From Paenibacillus sp. Soil766 (GTDB lineage: Bacteria > Bacillota > Bacilli > Paenibacillales > NBRC-103111), in the NCBI RefSeq assembly GCF_001428105.1, contig NZ_LMSJ01000030.1, forward strand, positions 1 through 64,000: a stretch of 64,000 bases of DNA, read 5' to 3'. The notes under the pieces are model-generated. The model was given only the letters and a program-made list of their open reading frames with translations, was not told where the DNA came from and made no database searches. This document shows, in pieces, positions 10,764 through 21,266 of this stretch. Every line of letters starts with the position of its first letter. Within the stretch, counting starts at the first letter, position 1. A program made the translations under genes and the position numbers.

Positions 10764-10828
10764 CCTATTTCCCTCTTTTACTTCCATATTGCTGCTTGCA
10801 CCTGTGTTCACTAGCTAAATCAAGCAGA

Positions 10829-11704
10829 TTACCATGTTTGCCGATCAATCATCCGTTGTAAATCGTCTCCTTCATACCGGTAAGCTTCATTACAGAAATG
10901 ACAAACGACTTCGGCAACTCCCTCTTCTTCCAGCATTTCTTGAAGTTCTTTTTTGCCCAGCGAAATCAGTGTAGACTCCACTTTCTCCCGACTGCATTTG
11001 CAGCGGAACATGACGTCCATCTCGTCAAGCTTACGGAAGGAGGGGAGTATGGTTTGTAAAATTTCTTCTAAATTCAATCCTCCGCCTAACATGTTCGTGA
11101 ACGTTGGGATTTGAGCTAACATCGCTTCAATCTCATCAATTTCACTATTCGTTAAACCTGGAAGCAGCTGAATCACAAATCCCCCAGAAGCAAGGATCGT
11201 ATGGTCCTTATTCACCAAAACGCCAAGTGCGACAGCCGAAGGTGTTTGTTCAGACATAGCAAAATAGTACGTAAAATCTTCTGCCAACTCACCTGAAATT
11301 AAAGGAACGCTTCCTTTGTACGGTTCTTTCATGCCTAGATCTTTCGTTATGTATAAAAAACCGTCTGTGCCCACGGCAGCAGCAACATCTAATTTGCCAT
11401 TCTCTTTGAGCGGCGGATCTACCAAAGGATTATCTACGTATCCCCGTACTTCACCCTTCGCATTCGCATCAACCACGATTTGGCCGATCGGGCCATCCCC
11501 TTTGACTTGCACAATGAGATGTTCCTCTCCCTTGAGCATAGCAGCAATAAGAAGCGCCGCCGCGGCTGTTCTTCCTAAAGCAGCTGTTGCTGTTGGTGTC
11601 GTTTGATGCCTTTGACTTAACTCTTCCGTAAGAAGAGTCGTCTGAACAGCGAACGCGCGTACGCGTCCATCTAGCGCTGTTCCTCGAATTAAATAATCAG
11701 TCAT
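10829..11704 (-). CDS. hslO: Redox-regulated chaperone Hsp33
   Basis: Holdase activated by oxidation. About 291 residues. The C-terminal zinc site is visible as FRCKCSREK and VCHFCNEAY (CxC then CxxC), the redox switch of the family. The N-terminal half has TTATAALGRTAAAALLIAAM and GVLVNKDHTILASGG. Start taken at ATG ACT (MTDYLIRG) with AAGGAAGG eight bases upstream; an ATG two codons earlier is too close to that site. Follows coaX by 23 bp, as in B. subtilis. Confidence 0.95.
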   Translation of the reverse strand: MTDYLIRGTALDGRVRAFAVQTTLLTEELSQRHQTTPTATAALGRTAAAALLIAAMLKGEEHLIVQVKGDGPIGQIVVDANAKGEVRGYVDNPLVDPPLKENGKLDVAAAVGTDGFLYITKDLGMKEPYKGSVPLISGELAEDFTYYFAMSEQTPSAVALGVLVNKDHTILASGGFVIQLLPGLTNSEIDEIEAMLAQIPTFTNMLGGGLNLEEILQTILPSFRKLDEMDVMFRCKCSREKVESTLISLGKKELQEMLEEEGVAEVVCHFCNEAYRYEGDDLQRMIDRQTW

Positions 11705-11727
11705 GTCCATGTCCTTCCTTAAGCAGC

Positions 11728-12492
11728 CTAAACATTTTTCTCATAAATCATTTGTAATCCTTGTAAAGTAAGCAAGGGGTTGACGACTCCAATCGTCCGT
11801 GACTCACTGGAAATAAGCTCAGCCAATCCACCCGTAGCGATAACTGTAGGATTTACATTAAACTCTTGAATGACCCGTCCGACGATCCCATCAACCTGGC
11901 CGACATACCCATAAATAATTCCGGCTTGCATCGCTGCAACGGTATTCCGACCGACAACGCTTTTCGGCTTAACCAGCTCAATGCGGGGCAACTTCGCTGC
12001 TTTCTGATACAGTGCCTCGGTGGAGATCCCAATGCCAGGAGCAATGGCGCATCCCACTAGCTGTCCTGAGGAATCGATGTAATCGTAAGTTGTCGCTGTG
12101 CCGAAATCGACGATAATACACGGAGCTCCATATAGCTCCAATGCCGCTACCGCATTCACGATGCGATCAGCGCCAACTTCCTTCGGATTGTCCACACGGA
12201 CGTTCAATCCTGTTTTGATCCCTGGGCCTACGATAAACGGGGCTCTTTTCAAGTAGTGTAAGCAAAGGTTTTCCATCGCATTCATCAACGGGGGCACGAC
12301 TGATGAAATAATGACACCCTCTACTTGTGCAAAGGAAATACCCGAGTGTTGGAACAAACTATGCAGCTGCATGCCATACTCATCTACGGTAGCCGACCGA
12401 TTCGTGCTTACCCGCCAATGATGCAAGAGCGTACGTTCTTGGTAGAGGCCGAGCACAATGTTTGTATTCCCGACATCGATAACGAGAATCAT
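11728..12492 (-). CDS. coaX: Type III pantothenate kinase
   Basis: Phosphorylates pantothenate, the first step of coenzyme A synthesis. 254 residues. ASKHA-fold marks: [14 protein letters not shown] at the N-terminus, [26 protein letters not shown] and VIATGGLA. Its start overlaps the nadC stop by four bases, so it is translationally coupled to NAD synthesis genes, an arrangement absent from B. subtilis, where coaX follows ftsH. Confidence 0.95.
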   Translation of the reverse strand: MILVIDVGNTNIVLGLYQERTLLHHWRVSTNRSATVDEYGMQLHSLFQHSGISFAQVEGVIISSVVPPLMNAMENLCLHYLKRAPFIVGPGIKTGLNVRVDNPKEVGADRIVNAVAALELYGAPCIIVDFGTATTYDYIDSSGQLVGCAIAPGIGISTEALYQKAAKLPRIELVKPKSVVGRNTVAAMQAGIIYGYVGQVDGIVGRVIQEFNVNPTVIATGGLAELISSESRTIGVVNPLLTLQGLQMIYEKNV

Positions 12493-13358
12493 AGTGCCGT
12501 CCCCTTCCGCGCATTCAAATCTAGTGAAATATCGAGCGCTGTAACCGAGTACGTCAGTCGTCCAACAGAAATCACGTCTACACCCGTTTCTGCCATTGCT
12601 TTAATCGTTTGCGGTGTGACCGAACCTGACCCTTCTACTACAATATGCGGCGCTTTGCTTTTAATTATCGAAACTGCTTCTTTCATTTGAACTGGAGCCA
12701 TATTGTCCAACATGATGATATCCGCACCCGCTTGGAGCGCTTCATGAAGTTGCTCGAAATTCTCAACTTCCACCTCGATCTTCATCGTATGGGGAATGTT
12801 CTGACGAGCTGCTTGAATCGCTTGAGTAATGCCACCAGAGCCTTTGATATGATTATCTTTGATCATAACCGCATCATAAAGACCGAAACGATGATTGTAC
12901 CCACCACCAACGCGTACCGCATACTTCTCAAGCAATCTGTGTCCAGGCGTTGTTTTGCGTGTGTCAACCAGTCTAGTAGGCAAGCCTTCTAAAGCAACCA
13001 CAAATTCATGTGTCTTCGTGGCGATCCCCGACAATCGTTGCATCAAATTCAGACTTAACCGCTCGCCCAAAAGGATGCTTCGTGTATTGCCTTCCACTTC
13101 AGCTAGTATGGTCCCTTTATTAACAGACGATCCTTCAACCACTTTTGTTTCAAAACGAAGAGAAGCATCGATCACAGCAAAAACCTCCTGTGCGATGCGA
13201 AGCCCACAAACAATTCCATCTTCTTTGACGTGGATAATCCCTTTGGATACTTGTTCCAAAGGGATTGTTGTCAGAGTCGTGACATCGCCAGTGCCGATAT
13301 CTTCTTCAAGCCAAAGGCGAATTTGCTTCCGAACTAATTCCATATTTATTTCTAACAT
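12489..13358 (-). CDS. nadC: Nicotinate-nucleotide pyrophosphorylase (quinolinate phosphoribosyltransferase)
   Basis: Makes nicotinate mononucleotide from quinolinate and PRPP. About 289 residues. Marks: [80 protein letters not shown] and VEGSGSVT. The start MLEINMELV lies directly after the nadB stop; the nadB C-terminal codons GAG GAG serve as the ribosome site, so translation is coupled. Confidence 0.96.
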   Translation of the reverse strand: MLEINMELVRKQIRLWLEEDIGTGDVTTLTTIPLEQVSKGIIHVKEDGIVCGLRIAQEVFAVIDASLRFETKVVEGSSVNKGTILAEVEGNTRSILLGERLSLNLMQRLSGIATKTHEFVVALEGLPTRLVDTRKTTPGHRLLEKYAVRVGGGYNHRFGLYDAVMIKDNHIKGSGGITQAIQAARQNIPHTMKIEVEVENFEQLHEALQAGADIIMLDNMAPVQMKEAVSIIKSKAPHIVVEGSGSVTPQTIKAMAETGVDVISVGRLTYSVTALDISLDLNARKGTAL

Positions 13359-13359
13359 A

Positions 13360-14970
13360 CTAGATCCACTCCTCAATCCTATCTTCCCCGCGCTGGAAAA
13401 CTATATGCTTCCTCCATACCAAGTCATCCCGATCAGGGAAATCTTCTCGATAGTGACCACCGCGACTTTCCTCACGGGTTAATGCTGCTGTCGTTGTTAA
13501 AAGGGCTACGTTAAGCAAATTAGCAAACTCATACTCTTCGCGCTTCGTCATCAAAGAATCAAAGATCGACAATTGTCTCGCTAATTCCTCATAACCCTTT
13601 TGCAAGCCTTTGGCCGAGCGTTTGAGACCTGCGTAGCGGAGCATGACCTTCTGAAGCTTCAACTTCTTCTCTACAACGGCTTGATTCGGTATCTCCGTCC
13701 GAGGAGCTTCAGAAGCTGAACGGATTTGGATATCCCCTTGAAGGGCAGGTAACTCTTGAATTCGTTCAATAATTCGACGTCCGAAAACGATGGCTTCCGA
13801 TAACGAGTTGCTCGCTAAACGGTTAGCGCCGTGTACACCTGTAGATGAAACTTCGCCACATGCAAATAGGCGACGAACCTGGGTTTCTCCGTATAGATCA
13901 GTTTTTACGCCACCCATCATATAATGCGCTGCTGGGGCAACTGGGATCCAATCGGTGCTCATATCGAGCCCATAATTCAGGCAATATTCATATATCGTTG
14001 GGAAGCGATGTTTAATCAATTCTTCTGATTCGTGTGTAATGTCTATGTAGACAAACGTTGATTTACAGCTCTCCATCTCGTCAACAATGGCACGTGCAAC
14101 AACATCCCTTGGCGCTAGCTCCAATTGTGGATGATAGCGCTCCATGAAGCGCTCTCCCTTGATGTTGCGCAAATAGGCGCCTTCTCCCCGCACCGCTTCA
14201 GAGATCAGAAACCGCGGTGCGCCTGGATAGCATAGCGCTGTTGGGTGGAATTGAATGAATTCCACATCCTGAATTTGCGCGCCAGCTCGGTGGGCAATCG
14301 CAATCCCATCACCTGTAGCGATGTCTGGATTCGTTGTGTAACGGAACAGCTGTCCCGCGCCACCGGAGCAAAGGATTGTGGCGTTGCCGCGCACAAACAC
14401 ACGCTGTCCGTTAGGCTTCTGCACAAGCGCGCCGTAACATTCGCCGTCTTGGGTAATCAGGTCGATCACGAAGTGGTCGTCCCAGAGTTCAATATTCGGA
14501 TCTTGCTTCGTACGCTCCGAAAGAGCTCTGACGATTTCCGCACCCGTTGCATCGCCATTAGAGTGCAATATTCGACGCTGACTATGTGCTCCTTCCTTCG
14601 TCAAAGCAAATTCCCCGTTCTCTAGATCGAACTGGGTTCCCATTCGAATCAAATCCTGAACGCCTTCAGGCCCTTCATGCACAAGAACATCAACAGCCTC
14701 TGTCGAACAAAGCCCTGCACCTGCAATCACAGTATCCTGACGATGATATTCCGGTGAATCTTCGTCTGAGATTACAGCTGCAATTCCGCCTTGCGCATAG
14801 CGGGTGTTGCTATCCAGGAGAGATTTCTTCGTAATCATAAGCACTTTCTTATTCTCACTAGCGCGAAGCGCCGCGAATAACCCTGCTATACCCGCACCAA
14901 TAACAATTACATCCGTATGTATATGAGGAATAGAATCTAAATCAACATCTACGAGATATCTAGGAATCAT
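13360..14970 (-). CDS. nadB: L-aspartate oxidase
   Basis: FAD flavoprotein oxidising aspartate to iminoaspartate for quinolinate synthesis. 536 residues. FAD fingerprint VIVIGAGIAGLFAALRA at residues ~21-37; then SNTRYAQGGIAAV, HRAGAQIQDVEFIQFHPTAL, EAVRGEGAYL, HYMMGGVKTDLYGET and GEVSSTGVHGANRLASNSLSE. Fumarate reductase flavoproteins are the alternative; flanking nadA and nadC settle it. Confidence 0.96.
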   Translation of the reverse strand: MIPRYLVDVDLDSIPHIHTDVIVIGAGIAGLFAALRASENKKVLMITKKSLLDSNTRYAQGGIAAVISDEDSPEYHRQDTVIAGAGLCSTEAVDVLVHEGPEGVQDLIRMGTQFDLENGEFALTKEGAHSQRRILHSNGDATGAEIVRALSERTKQDPNIELWDDHFVIDLITQDGECYGALVQKPNGQRVFVRGNATILCSGGAGQLFRYTTNPDIATGDGIAIAHRAGAQIQDVEFIQFHPTALCYPGAPRFLISEAVRGEGAYLRNIKGERFMERYHPQLELAPRDVVARAIVDEMESCKSTFVYIDITHESEELIKHRFPTIYEYCLNYGLDMSTDWIPVAPAAHYMMGGVKTDLYGETQVRRLFACGEVSSTGVHGANRLASNSLSEAIVFGRRIIERIQELPALQGDIQIRSASEAPRTEIPNQAVVEKKLKLQKVMLRYAGLKRSAKGLQKGYEELARQLSIFDSLMTKREEYEFANLLNVALLTTTAALTREESRGGHYREDFPDRDDLVWRKHIVFQRGEDRIEEWI

Positions 14971-15098
14971 GACAGTTCACCTGTTCTTCACCATTAATAC
15001 CTCGTAAAGCAACGTTAGCTTGTCCCCAAATTCGCTCATTGGACGAAACTAGCCTTGCTTCACGAGGGCACCTATTCAAGACAAGAGAGTAGCGCATG

Positions 15099-16037
15099 CT
15101 ACTTAACTTGTAACATGCGCTCCAAGGACAATCTTGCTTTATCTGCTACGTCTTCCGGTACATAGATCTCTGGTTGCATCGTCTCAAGACATTTCACGAT
15201 TTTCTTCAAATTGTTCACTTTCATATTAGGGCAAACCAAGTACTTCGTTGCAAAATGAAATTTCTTATTAGGGCTATCTAGACGCAACTGATAACCAGTT
15301 CCATCTTCGGTCCCTACGATAAACTCCTGGCAGTCGGACTCTTTGCAATATTTAATAATCGCAGTCGTGCTACCCACAAAGTCCCCAAGCTTCACCACTT
15401 CTGGGCGACATTCAGGATGAACAACGAATTGTGCATTCGGATATTGCGCTCTCATTTCTTCCACATCTTTAACAGTCAGCATATCATGCGTGTTGCAGTA
15501 GCCTTCCCAGATGATCACTTTTTTGCTTGTGAATTTTGATACATAGTCACCTAAATTTTTATCCGGTACCCAGATAACCTCATCTGAATCGACGGAATTG
15601 ATAACATTGATCGCATTCGCGGAAGTACAACAAATATCGGTTTCGGACTTCACATCAGCCGAAGTATTAATATAAGCAACGACCTTGGCATTCGGATGCT
15701 GGCGTTTAAGGGCCCGCAGACCTTCTACATTCACCATATCTGCCATCGGGCAACCAGCCCGTTCATCTGGAATAATTACGGTTTTATTGGGCGCAAGAAT
15801 CTTCGCACTTTCCCCCATGAAATGAACACCACAGAATACGATGACATCTGCATCGGTTTGTGCCGCCTTCTGAGCAAGCAAAAAGGAATCTCCTCGAAAA
15901 TCCGCTACCTCTTGAACTTCGTCACGCTGATAATAATGAGCAAGAATAATGGCATTCCGTTCTTTCTTCAATTGCAACAGTCGTTCTTTGAGCTCGCGGT
16001 TTTGCTCCGCTTTACGCTCTAATGCTAAGGCTTCCAT
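15099..16037 (-). CDS. nadA: Quinolinate synthase
   Basis: 4Fe-4S enzyme condensing iminoaspartate with dihydroxyacetone phosphate. 312 residues. Substrate and cluster signatures: ILAHYYQRDEVQEVADF, DVIVFCGVHFMGESAKIL, CCTSANA, VVHPECRPEVV and FIVGTEDGTGYQL. Ribosome site GGGGAGG. First gene of the nadA-nadB-nadC-coaX unit; 128 bp separate it from nadB. No clear NadR-type operator was recognised upstream. Confidence 0.96.
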   Translation of the reverse strand: MEALALERKAEQNRELKERLLQLKKERNAIILAHYYQRDEVQEVADFRGDSFLLAQKAAQTDADVIVFCGVHFMGESAKILAPNKTVIIPDERAGCPMADMVNVEGLRALKRQHPNAKVVAYINTSADVKSETDICCTSANAINVINSVDSDEVIWVPDKNLGDYVSKFTSKKVIIWEGYCNTHDMLTVKDVEEMRAQYPNAQFVVHPECRPEVVKLGDFVGSTTAIIKYCKESDCQEFIVGTEDGTGYQLRLDSPNKKFHFATKYLVCPNMKVNNLKKIVKCLETMQPEIYVPEDVADKARLSLERMLQVK

Positions 16038-16180
16038 GGTGCTTCCTCCCCTATCTGGGACGTAAGAATCGTCTCAATCGTCTATCTAAAAGTAGTATGA
16101 TCTAAAAGCAATAAAATTAGAGATTTACAACTAATTTACACATTCTCCTATCGCCTGTCAATGCGCAAATACATTGAAAA

Positions 16181-16228
16181 AACTCGGAATTCCGCGCACA
16201 CTGGATGTGTACAACGGATTTCCGAGTT
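16181..16228 (-). terminator. ftsH terminator
   Basis: Fourteen-base arms AACTCGGAAATCCG / CGGAATTCCGAGTT on the minus strand with one mismatch and a 20-nt loop, followed by TTTTTT. It isolates ftsH from nadA. Confidence 0.8.
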
Positions 16229-16239
16229 CGCATTGCAAC

Positions 16240-18201
16240 TTACTCTTCTGTTTGATCCGGTTTAATCTCTTTATCTTCTTTGTCTTTGTCAAACTCCAGC
16301 TTATTGCTTTCGCTAGCTTGGCTTTGACCTTGAATAGTAACCTTAACATCTTCCTCATCGGTGCTAGCGTTAAGCTTGCCTTGTTCCAAGAGTTCGATGA
16401 TTTCGTCTTTATCCAACGTTTCTTTCTCTAGCAATGTTTTGGCAACGAGGTGGATCTGATCTGCATGTTCGGTAAGAATCGTGCGTGCACGTTCGTAGCA
16501 CGTACGAATAAAGCTCTGCATTTCCTGATCGATTTCGTAAGCAATCGCATCACTATAATTCTGCTCGTGTCCGATGTCGCGGCCCAAAAATACTTGACCT
16601 TGGGAGCTGCCGAACTGCATCGGTCCAAGCTTATCGCTCATTCCGTATTCCATAATCATGCGACGAACGATTCCCGTTGCTTTCTGGAAGTCGCTGTATG
16701 CGCCTGTGCCAATTTCTCCGATGAACAATTCTTCGGAAACACGGCCACCCAGGAGTCCAGTTACTTTATCCAGAAGCTCGTTCTTCGTTTGCATCATGCG
16801 ATCTTCGCCTTCTTTAGGCAGCATCATCACATATCCGCCAGCGCGTCCACGAGGTACGATCGTAACCTTATGAACCATGTCCGCATTCTCCGCATGGTAA
16901 CCGATAATCGCATGACCCGCTTCATGGTACGCTACGATACGTTTCTCAGCTTCGGAGATGATACGGCTTTTCTTCTGTGTACCTACAATAATACGGTCAA
17001 ATGCTTCTTCAATTTCTGCCATCGAAATATCTTTACGATTACGACGAGCTGCAATCAAAGCTGCTTCATTCAACAAGTTCTCAAGATCAGCACCTGTAAA
17101 ACCTGTTGTATAACGTGAAAGTGAATCTAGCTTAACATCTTTAGCAAGCGGTTTGTTACGCGCATGAACTTTCAATACAGCTTCACGGCCTTTGATATCC
17201 GGACGATCTACCGTGATTTGACGGTCGAAACGGCCTGGACGCAATAAGGCAGGGTCTAGAATATCAGGTCGGTTCGTTGCAGCTACGATGATAATCCCTT
17301 CGTTCGCGCCAAATCCGTCCATTTCAACTAGCAATTGGTTGAGTGTTTGCTCACGCTCATCATGTCCGCCGCCTAAACCAGCGCCACGTTGACGACCAAC
17401 CGCATCGATTTCATCGATAAAGATAATACAAGGTGAATTCTTCTTCGCATTCTCGAACAAGTCACGAACACGCGATGCGCCGACACCGACGAACATCTCA
17501 ACGAAATCAGAACCGGAGATACTGAAGAAAGGAACGCCTGCTTCACCGGCAACTGCACGAGCCAGTAGTGTCTTACCTGTTCCTGGAGGGCCATTCAATA
17601 GAACCCCTTTAGGAATTCTAGCGCCAACTGCTGCGAATTTGCGAGGATCCTTAAGGAACTCGACAACCTCGATCAATTCTTGCTTCTCTTCATCCGCACC
17701 TGCCACATCTTCAAATGTGACACGTTTCTTCTCCTCGTTATATAGGCGCGCACGGCTCTTGCCGAAGTTCATCACTTTACCGCCGCCGCCTTGCGCTTGA
17801 TTCAATAAGAAGAAGAACAAAATGAAGATAATGACGAATGGAATAATGGACGTAAGAAAGCTAATCCAAACGCTATCGCGTTCCATCGGTCCGTACTCTT
17901 CCGAAGGTACGCCGTTCGCTTCAATCATTTGTACGACTAACGGCTCGTAAGGAGCATGTGTTTCGAAGCTCTTCTTATCAGCACCATTAGGCGGGTTAAT
18001 ATACTTACCCTTAATCGAATAGGTATACCCATCAAACTTTAATACAACGGACTCTACATTTTTGTTTACTACTGCTTGTCGGAATTTATCGTAAGTGATT
18101 AACTCCTTCTGTTCATTCTGGGTACTGATGAAATGAACGATCCCCACGGTAACCAAAAATATAAGCAAATAAAAGCCGGTATTCCGGATAATTCGATTCA
18201 T
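16240..18201 (-). CDS. ftsH: ATP-dependent zinc metalloprotease FtsH
   Basis: Membrane AAA+ protease for quality control and regulatory turnover. About 653 residues from MNRIIRNTG, with GAGAGGAGG upstream; an earlier in-frame ATG lacks that site. Two membrane segments (about 5-25 and 112-133) flank an extracytoplasmic domain. Walker A GPPGTGKT about 204-211, Walker [36 protein letters not shown], zinc motif HEAGH about 425-430. The tail is unusually rich in acidic and lysine residues after residue ~605. Confidence 0.97.
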   Translation of the reverse strand: MNRIIRNTGFYLLIFLVTVGIVHFISTQNEQKELITYDKFRQAVVNKNVESVVLKFDGYTYSIKGKYINPPNGADKKSFETHAPYEPLVVQMIEANGVPSEEYGPMERDSVWISFLTSIIPFVIIFILFFFLLNQAQGGGGKVMNFGKSRARLYNEEKKRVTFEDVAGADEEKQELIEVVEFLKDPRKFAAVGARIPKGVLLNGPPGTGKTLLARAVAGEAGVPFFSISGSDFVEMFVGVGASRVRDLFENAKKNSPCIIFIDEIDAVGRQRGAGLGGGHDEREQTLNQLLVEMDGFGANEGIIIVAATNRPDILDPALLRPGRFDRQITVDRPDIKGREAVLKVHARNKPLAKDVKLDSLSRYTTGFTGADLENLLNEAALIAARRNRKDISMAEIEEAFDRIIVGTQKKSRIISEAEKRIVAYHEAGHAIIGYHAENADMVHKVTIVPRGRAGGYVMMLPKEGEDRMMQTKNELLDKVTGLLGGRVSEELFIGEIGTGAYSDFQKATGIVRRMIMEYGMSDKLGPMQFGSSQGQVFLGRDIGHEQNYSDAIAYEIDQEMQSFIRTCYERARTILTEHADQIHLVAKTLLEKETLDKDEIIELLEQGKLNASTDEEDVKVTIQGQSQASESNKLEFDKDKEDKEIKPDQTEE

Positions 18202-18234
18202 AACGAGCCTCCTCTCAAACGGCACACAATTATT

Positions 18235-18264
18235 ATTTTACCACATTCCGGTAAAGCGCTACAA
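18235..18264 (-). promoter_or_regulatory. ftsH promoter candidate
   Basis: Minus-strand TTGTAG (18259-18264), 18 bp, TAAAAT (18235-18240), ending about 35 bp before the ftsH ATG. The -35 is imperfect. Confidence 0.4.
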
Positions 18265-18298
18265 CATTACTGTCCTACTGCGCCTGCGGAACATGACA

Positions 18299-18838
18299 CT
18301 AGCTCGAATAGATCTCTGGTTTCAATATGCCGATAAATGGAAGGTTACGATACTTCTCTGCATAATCCAGACCATATCCGACAACGAACTCATCTGGCAG
18401 TGCATAACCCGCATAATCAGGTTCAAGCTCTACCGTTCTGCGTGCCGGTTTATTAAACAGCGCAACAACCGAAATTGTCTTAGCGTTGCGACGTTCTAGC
18501 ACATCTATCAGATAACTTAGCGTTAAGCCACTATCGATAATATCTTCCACGATCAGGATATGACGTCCTTCCACGGGTACATCAAGATCTTTGATAATCT
18601 TAACAACGCCAGAGGATTTCGTGGATTGACCGTAGCTGGATACCGCCATAAAATCAATTTCCAAAGGTACTTTAATTTGCTTTACAAGATCCGCCATGAA
18701 AATAAAAGCGCCCTTCAGCACACAAATAACCAATGGATTCTTACCTTCGTAATCAGTGGAAAGCAATTCCCCTAATTCTTTAATCTTGCCTTGAATTTGT
18801 TCTTCACTGTAAAGTACTTCTTGAATGTCGCTGTACAA
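18299..18838 (-). CDS. hpt: Hypoxanthine phosphoribosyltransferase
   Basis: Purine salvage: hypoxanthine or guanine plus PRPP to IMP or GMP. 179 residues. PRPP-binding motif [17 protein letters not shown] about residues 95-111, the flexible-loop [11 protein letters not shown], and [11 protein letters not shown]. The start codon appears to be TTG (LYSDIQEVL) with GGGGG seven bases upstream. Sits between tilS and ftsH as in B. subtilis, where HprT is reported to associate with TilS and FtsH. Confidence 0.95.
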   Translation of the reverse strand: MYSDIQEVLYSEEQIQGKIKELGELLSTDYEGKNPLVICVLKGAFIFMADLVKQIKVPLEIDFMAVSSYGQSTKSSGVVKIIKDLDVPVEGRHILIVEDIIDSGLTLSYLIDVLERRNAKTISVVALFNKPARRTVELEPDYAGYALPDEFVVGYGLDYAEKYRNLPFIGILKPEIYSS

Positions 18839-18899
18839 GGATGAACCCCCTAGATTATATTATGAATCCTTATAAATTTACATTCTAGAAGAACGAAAT

Positions 18900-20327
18900 T
18901 TACGTATGTTCCTGCAGCACTAGCTTCATATGAAGCACACGTTCTGTGTCTGATCCGACCAAAGCGTGTTTGGACCTACGAAATCCAGCAATCCAGAGAA
19001 TCCGTCCAGATGCATCGACCAGTAGTGGGATGACCTCACGCCGAGTTGGCGGAATTTTGGCATCAATGAACATATCCTTTACTTTTTTGGACCCGTTTAA
19101 ACCAAGTGGTTCCAATCGGTCTCCCGATCTGCGGCTTCTCAAAAAAAGAGGCAATTCTACTTGGTCTACATCCAAAAATACGTCGCCATTATGGTCTGGT
19201 GATGAAGCAGCTTTCTCATACGAGCTCGAAGGCATCCATGAGTAGATCAATTTGGCGTTCATGTCCGGCAGGTCCAGCTCATTCGATGCTAACCCGATCT
19301 CATAAGCATAAGGCTTAGGATCTGGCGCAAAGGTCTGAAATTGAATAGATCCATATTCTCTCACAATATAAATCTGTTCATCCACTTGGAGAACTTGATT
19401 CGACATCTGATCTTTCACAATTAACTCACGCACACGCTCAATTCGTGTAAATACCAGCCGTTCCCTTTCCAAACAAAGACAGTTTAATATTAATTTAATC
19501 AAACGCCTTTGTAAAGCAACGTGAAGCTCAGCGAAATCACGCCGATCTAAGCGGCCAATGCCCGGCTGAAATGTCACAATTCGGCGAAAAACCTTATCGG
19601 TTTCCCCGTCCAAATAATCATTCTCAGCTTGCATCACATCCGTCAATCGATTGAGTGACTCTGGAAGTTGTTCATTATACTGTTTCAACATCGGCATAAG
19701 ATCTAGCCGAATCCGATTGCGGAAATACTTCCGCAGCTCATTGCTGCTGTCCTTACAATAGGCAATTTCATGCTGAGCGCAATAATTCACAATATCTGAT
19801 TTGTATATACGTAAAAAAGGACGAATCAGTTCCACTTTTTTTTCGCGCCTGCGTTCCGGCATGCCAACGAGCCCTGAAGGGCCTGTCCCACGTAGGATTC
19901 GCATCAACATCGTTTCGGCTTGGTCATCGGCATGATGGGCCAACGCGATCCGTTGTGCTCCGTACTGGTCAGCAACTTGATGGAGAAATGCATACCTTTT
20001 CTCACGCGCTGCCGCTTGCCCATTTAAAGAAGCTTCCTCTATATAAGCAGGAACATCGATGACAGCAATTTCACAAGGAAGCCCCATCCCCGCTGCAAGC
20101 TCAGCAACAAAATCTGCCTCCGCATCCGATTCCATACCCCTGAATTGATGATTCACATGCGCAACAACGATCGTCCACTGACGATTGTCCGCAAGACCAA
20201 AAAGGACATGTAACAGCGCCACTGAATCAGGTCCCCCTGAAACCGCGACGACAATTACATCTCCCATATCTGCAAGCTTTTCTTCTGCAATTCGTCGTTC
20301 CACTCTGGCAACAAGATCCGTTTCCAT
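18900..20327 (-). CDS. tilS: tRNA(Ile)-lysidine synthase
   Basis: Converts C34 of tRNA-Ile(CAU) to lysidine with ATP and lysine, changing its codon reading. 475 residues. The N-type ATP pyrophosphatase loop VAVSGGPDSVALLH is at residues ~27-40; LAHHADDQAETMLMRILRG and the C-terminal substrate-binding domain RRSGDRLEPLGLNGSKKVKDMF follow. Essential in most bacteria. Confidence 0.96.
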   Translation of the reverse strand: METDLVARVERRIAEEKLADMGDVIVVAVSGGPDSVALLHVLFGLADNRQWTIVVAHVNHQFRGMESDAEADFVAELAAGMGLPCEIAVIDVPAYIEEASLNGQAAAREKRYAFLHQVADQYGAQRIALAHHADDQAETMLMRILRGTGPSGLVGMPERRREKKVELIRPFLRIYKSDIVNYCAQHEIAYCKDSSNELRKYFRNRIRLDLMPMLKQYNEQLPESLNRLTDVMQAENDYLDGETDKVFRRIVTFQPGIGRLDRRDFAELHVALQRRLIKLILNCLCLERERLVFTRIERVRELIVKDQMSNQVLQVDEQIYIVREYGSIQFQTFAPDPKPYAYEIGLASNELDLPDMNAKLIYSWMPSSSYEKAASSPDHNGDVFLDVDQVELPLFLRSRRSGDRLEPLGLNGSKKVKDMFIDAKIPPTRREVIPLLVDASGRILWIAGFRRSKHALVGSDTERVLHMKLVLQEHT

Positions 20328-20360
20328 CTCGCATTCCTTTCGGCCTTTTCTTACCCCGCT

Positions 20361-21266
20361 CTACCAAAACATATAAATCGTTGCACCAAAAATAAAAATA
20401 GATGTAGCAAAGCATAGTTTAAGCCATGGCATTTTCAACTTCGTCTGCGCAACCTTCTTACCTGCAATCAGCTTTTTCCATTCCACAATTGCTTCTTCCG
20501 ACGTACTAAACTCGCCGCGTAAAGCTTTATTCAGAAAAGGTGCCAACTGCGCAGCAACTGGATTTTCCCGCATAATGGACGTCAGTTGATCCAACTCCCG
20601 GTTTTGAGGGAGTGTTTTGATAAAGCCAGCGAAGCGTTTGCGGTGATCTAATGTTTTTAATAGTAAAATGGCAAATGAGAATAGATCGTAACTTTCCTCC
20701 GCAACCCGCTCCCCCATATTCCAAAACCCGCGGTCGTAGACTTCTGTTAATTGCTTAATCGCTCGGCCCTTGGGTGATACGCCTCCGAAATCGATAAGGT
20801 CCACATCACCATAGTTAGATACAATCATATTTTCGGCCTTCAAGTCTCCAAATACATACCCACTCTTGTGGATTTCAGTGAGCTTCCGCAATAGGTTCGT
20901 CCCTATCACATAGATCCAATCTTGACTGCGCTTATGTATAAATTCAGATAAGGTTACGCCCTCGATATATCGCATGACATAGAAGGAAATCCCCTTACCC
21001 TGAATAATCATATCATCCGAATCAATCAAAAAGTTCTTAAATGAATTCTCTTTCAACGAAATAGCAAGCAAGGAATTGATCTCTGATTGATGGTCGACCG
21101 TTTCATATCCAGCTTTGAGCGCAAATCTAGCGTTTCCCCTTCGTACTAGAGCAACAATACCATTGGAACCTGCACCTAATAAGCGTTCGACCACATACAC
21201 ATGGCCGTTCCACTTCCCCTTAATTGCTGCCCCTGGGCGAAAGGCTTCATCATACCACGTAGTCAC
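20361..21266 (-). CDS. Membrane-anchored Ser/Thr protein kinase (YabT-like)
   Basis: 301 residues: kinase domain then one C-terminal membrane segment (about 280-298), the layout of B. subtilis YabT, which sits at the same place and is reported to be a DNA-stimulated kinase active in sporulation. Glycine loop LLGAGSNG (29-36), lysine K51 in FALKAG, catalytic loop GDLKAEN (140-146), DFG 159-161. The usual HRD triplet reads FGD, so the His and Arg before the catalytic Asp are missing. The start is GTG with GGAAGGG upstream, overlapping the yabS end by 17 bp, so the pair is coupled. Confidence 0.85.
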   Translation of the reverse strand: MTTWYDEAFRPGAAIKGKWNGHVYVVERLLGAGSNGIVALVRRGNARFALKAGYETVDHQSEINSLLAISLKENSFKNFLIDSDDMIIQGKGISFYVMRYIEGVTLSEFIHKRSQDWIYVIGTNLLRKLTEIHKSGYVFGDLKAENMIVSNYGDVDLIDFGGVSPKGRAIKQLTEVYDRGFWNMGERVAEESYDLFSFAILLLKTLDHRKRFAGFIKTLPQNRELDQLTSIMRENPVAAQLAPFLNKALRGEFSTSEEAIVEWKKLIAGKKVAQTKLKMPWLKLCFATSIFIFGATIYMFW

